From positions 45,443 to 109,442 of the forward strand of contig JAYMTL010000056.1 in the NCBI GenBank assembly GCA_036897445.1: a stretch of DNA of 64,000 bases, written 5' to 3'. The DNA is from Pelargonium tetragonum. Its lineage: Eukaryota > Streptophyta > Magnoliopsida > Geraniales > Geraniaceae. Positions 61,901-64,000 of this stretch are shown here, in pieces. How positions within the stretch are numbered: the first letter of the stretch is position 1; each line of letters begins with the position of its first letter. Below the pieces are notes generated by a model, which saw only the letters and a program-made list of their open reading frames with translations, was not told the origin of the DNA and searched no databases. Made by a program: the position numbers and the translations under genes.

Positions 61901-64000
61901 GACTTTGTAGCTCTGCGGAACTTTTGCGTTTACATATCAAAATCTATGGAATACTTTTGAGTTCTTTGCGAAATCCCTTATTTACAGCCCGATATGTCTC
62001 TACAAAAAAGGTGTAGCTGCTAATCTGAGTCTAAAAAACCCTATCTCCTTAGCTTTTTCCTTACCCAGGGAAAAGAAAAGGACGCGTAGCAAAGTAATTT
62101 GGTAATTTGATAAGACTCTCAGAACCTACTACTAAAACAGACTTCTTGTGTTATTTCTAAGTTTCTTACTTTTTCCATTGCCAAGTATCCAACTTTTACG
62201 TAAAATATTGCTTTGGAGAACTTAGGTTACTCACGATTTGTGGATTCAACCCGACGATTGACTTACAGACTAAGGGAGTTCCTGAAAGAGGTTACTTAAC
62301 GACCCTAAGACTTAAACTCTTTTTAGTTAAGTTAAGAGAGTTTATAAGTAGTTATACTTATATAAATATAAAGGGGGTTTCTTAACAAGGGAAAGGGAGG
62401 AATTTACTTAAGATTTTAATAAATTGTACGCAAAAATGAAGTACATTTCTTGATTATATCCTTGTCTCCTCCGGATTCGCCGAGTTATAAGAGAATCCTC
62501 CGGGTATGAAAGCACAGGAAACCCTAAGTCTTTTTAGGAATTCAGTTACCCAATTACCTTTTCTCTTGGAATTTTATCAAACCTGACTTTCAAAAGGACA
62601 CTCTTTTGGCGATCTGAGACAGCATAGCTCATGAACTACTCTAAAAAAGTTCCTGCTACCCTTTTTAGTACTAATGAAAACCTCCGCAATTTTGATAAAT
62701 GCAGAAAGCATACACAATAATATACTAACACTGGATATAATCCACGAAAACGGCCTTAGGATTTGTTTTTGATCCTATATCCGTAGGTTGCTTTTTTTAA
62801 TACTTAATTTCTTGTGCAAACTCTCTAGAACGCTTTTTTTTATTCCTTAAACCGGGCACTTAAGAACTTCCTACAGGGTACTCAAGGTAATGTAATTAAC
62901 TACTAAACTTCTTTTCGAGTAAGCAAAAAACTTTCTATTACTGCCGAGGTTTATACCATTAGACCATCCCGGAAACTTTATTTATAGAAAACCTTTTTGA
63001 AATTAGAAGGGGGCTTATGCTATAGTAAAAAAGTAACTCGCGCTATTTTGTCTTCGAAAGGCGCCTTTTTTAAAGTGCATATGCCTTTCTTTTTAATAAA
63101 ATGTGTAGCCGACTAGCTACCTGCCTAGAAAAAAACTTCTAAGATTCTTACAATAAAGAGCACCATTAACGGGATTCCTGAAGCAAAGGAGAAAAGGGCG
63201 GCAACGACGCATTTTTAGGAAAAGTAGTATCTTGATTTTAATTATGACGTTAGAAGTGCGCTTAGTTCCTTGTTCCATACTATGGATATTCTATTACTAG
63301 CTTCGTCTCGTACTCCTCTTAGTCTCAGTCATTTAATAAGGAAGTACTATAAAAAGCTCCATGACTCTGAAGAGTGCTCTATATAAATCGAGGGTATACT
63401 AATGCAAGGTTAAAGTATTTACTCAAAGAGTATAAGTTGTATCCGTAGTAATTCAAAGGCACTCTCAAATTAGGTTTGGGGGTATCAAAGCTTTAAGGGT
63501 CGCTACTGTTAACCTTAAGGAAAGCCTTTAGTAAATAGGTGGTACAAGTCTCCGTTTGTATAGTTGATTCTAATTTTCAACTGATGTGTCCCTCAGAAAT
63601 CCTATATAAAAGTTGCCTAAAAGTATAACTTATTGTAAACTAGCTTCTTCAAGGCTACCCTATCCACTATTTTTAACTCTGTATTGCACTAGGGAACTCC
63701 TTAATACGTCTTATTCTACCCAGGCTTCCGCTATATGAAAAAGAAAGAATTAACCTGTCTAAATTTCTTTAATTTAAGATTGCTCTTCATTTTATATTAC
63801 AGGCTACCCGACAACTCGAGGAATTCACATAGGAAAAACTAAACACCTCTAAATTAAAGACTTTGTATTAGACCTTGTCGAATTCCCCGAAATCTAAGCA
63901 GATTTTTTGTAGATAACCTCCCTAAAAGTTTTCTAATGTTTCTAGTCAGTACTATCTCCGGATCCCCTTATAACTAGTCAAATTTGCTTGTAGTTTGCTA
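55931..64000. other. Non-coding background, right edge
   Basis: No protein gene visible. Plus frames at 60770-60991 (73 codons) and 61709-61960 (83 codons) have no recognisable motif. A tRNA-like piece at 57291-57384 is listed separately. An inverted repeat, GGATTC (62473-62478) with GAATCC (62493-62498), encloses 14 nt. GGGCCC occurs at 58412-58417 and 60133-60138. I see nothing else to annotate in these 8 kb. Confidence 0.6.
57291..57384 (+). pseudogene. Weak tRNA-like sequence
   Basis: GTAGCTACCCAGTGG (57298-57312) resembles a D-arm with a short insertion, CCGTTAAAAC (57328-57337) could be a GUU (Asn) anticodon region, and AAGTTCAAGTCG (57362-57373) resembles a T-arm. The span is about 94 nt, too long for tRNA-Asn unless there is an insertion, and stems do not pair. 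It may be a decayed tRNA or chance. Confidence 0.25.

Noticed and set aside
62846-62860. 5S rRNA start (AAACCGGGCACT)
   Set aside because: The 12-base match to plant mitochondrial 5S rRNA stops at once and no later conserved segment is found.
62936-62975. Minus-strand tRNA (GGGATGGTCTAATGGTATAA)
   Set aside because: It resembles the acceptor and D-arm of a tRNA-Glu/Gln type, but no anticodon arm or T-arm follows on the minus strand.
1-64000. CRISPR array, phage or bacterial origin
   Set aside because: No regularly spaced identical repeats, no operon-like gene packing and no phage-type genes are present.
1-64000. Genes hidden by insertional RNA editing, as in slime-mould mitochondria
   Set aside because: I saw no stretch where switching frames gives a known protein, and the tRNA relics carry block deletions and substitutions, not single-base omissions at regular spacing. 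A frameshift-tolerant search would settle it.

Overview
This 64 kb window is AT-rich (about 34-36% G+C in the lines I counted) and I find no convincing protein-coding gene, no rRNA and no intact tRNA in it. Open frames are short: the longest start-to-stop frame is 104 codons, and stop codons are dense in all six frames. For unconstrained DNA of this composition a few open frames near 100 codons are expected by chance. None of the translations resembles a protein family I recognise, and I saw no conserved rRNA strings.

What can be recognised is mostly relic. First, there are degenerate tRNA-like sequences of organellar, mainly mitochondrial, type: trnS-GCU near 42.3 kb, trnQ-UUG near 48.6 kb and trnL-UAA near 18.6 kb. 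Weaker ones lie near 1.65, 8.67, 31.9, 36.7, 41.6 and 57.3 kb. They keep loops and identity strings but have broken stems and internal deletions. Second, a dispersed, strongly diverged repeat family (called DR-A here) has at least twelve copies in both orientations, tied together by shared blocks of 13 to 27 bp. Third, some less AT-biased islands (7.3-8.0, 12.15-14.5, 22.85-24.55, 30.5-31.3 and 49.0-49.7 kb) stand out; the second and third share a repeated module with a TCCATTAGAAC box. Everything between is background DNA with small tandem duplications, hairpins and many short G/C-flanked palindromes.

Origin: the tRNA relics fit a very large, gene-poor mitochondrial-type genome (plant, alga or fungus) or organelle-derived DNA. 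The repeat decay, high TpA/ApT ratio and transition-rich differences between copies would also fit an AT-rich, repeat-mutated nuclear region of a filamentous fungus. I lean toward the organellar reading but cannot settle it from the sequence.

Layout: 0-1.7 kb background; 1.8-2.7 kb DR-A; 2.7-5.8 kb background; 5.8 kb DR-A; 7.3-8.0 kb island; 9.9-10.1 kb DR-A relic frame; 12.1-14.5 kb island; 16-17.8 kb two DR-A copies beside a hairpin cluster; 18.6 kb trnL relic; 20.9 kb DR-A; 22.9-24.6 kb island; 27.7 and 29.1-29.5 kb DR-A; 30.5-31.3 kb island; 32.8-41.5 kb the densest DR-A zone, with tRNA-like pieces; 41.6-48.7 kb tRNA relics; 49 kb island; 55.3-55.9 kb an inverted pair of DR-A copies; 55.9-64 kb background. 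No set of genes acts together here.
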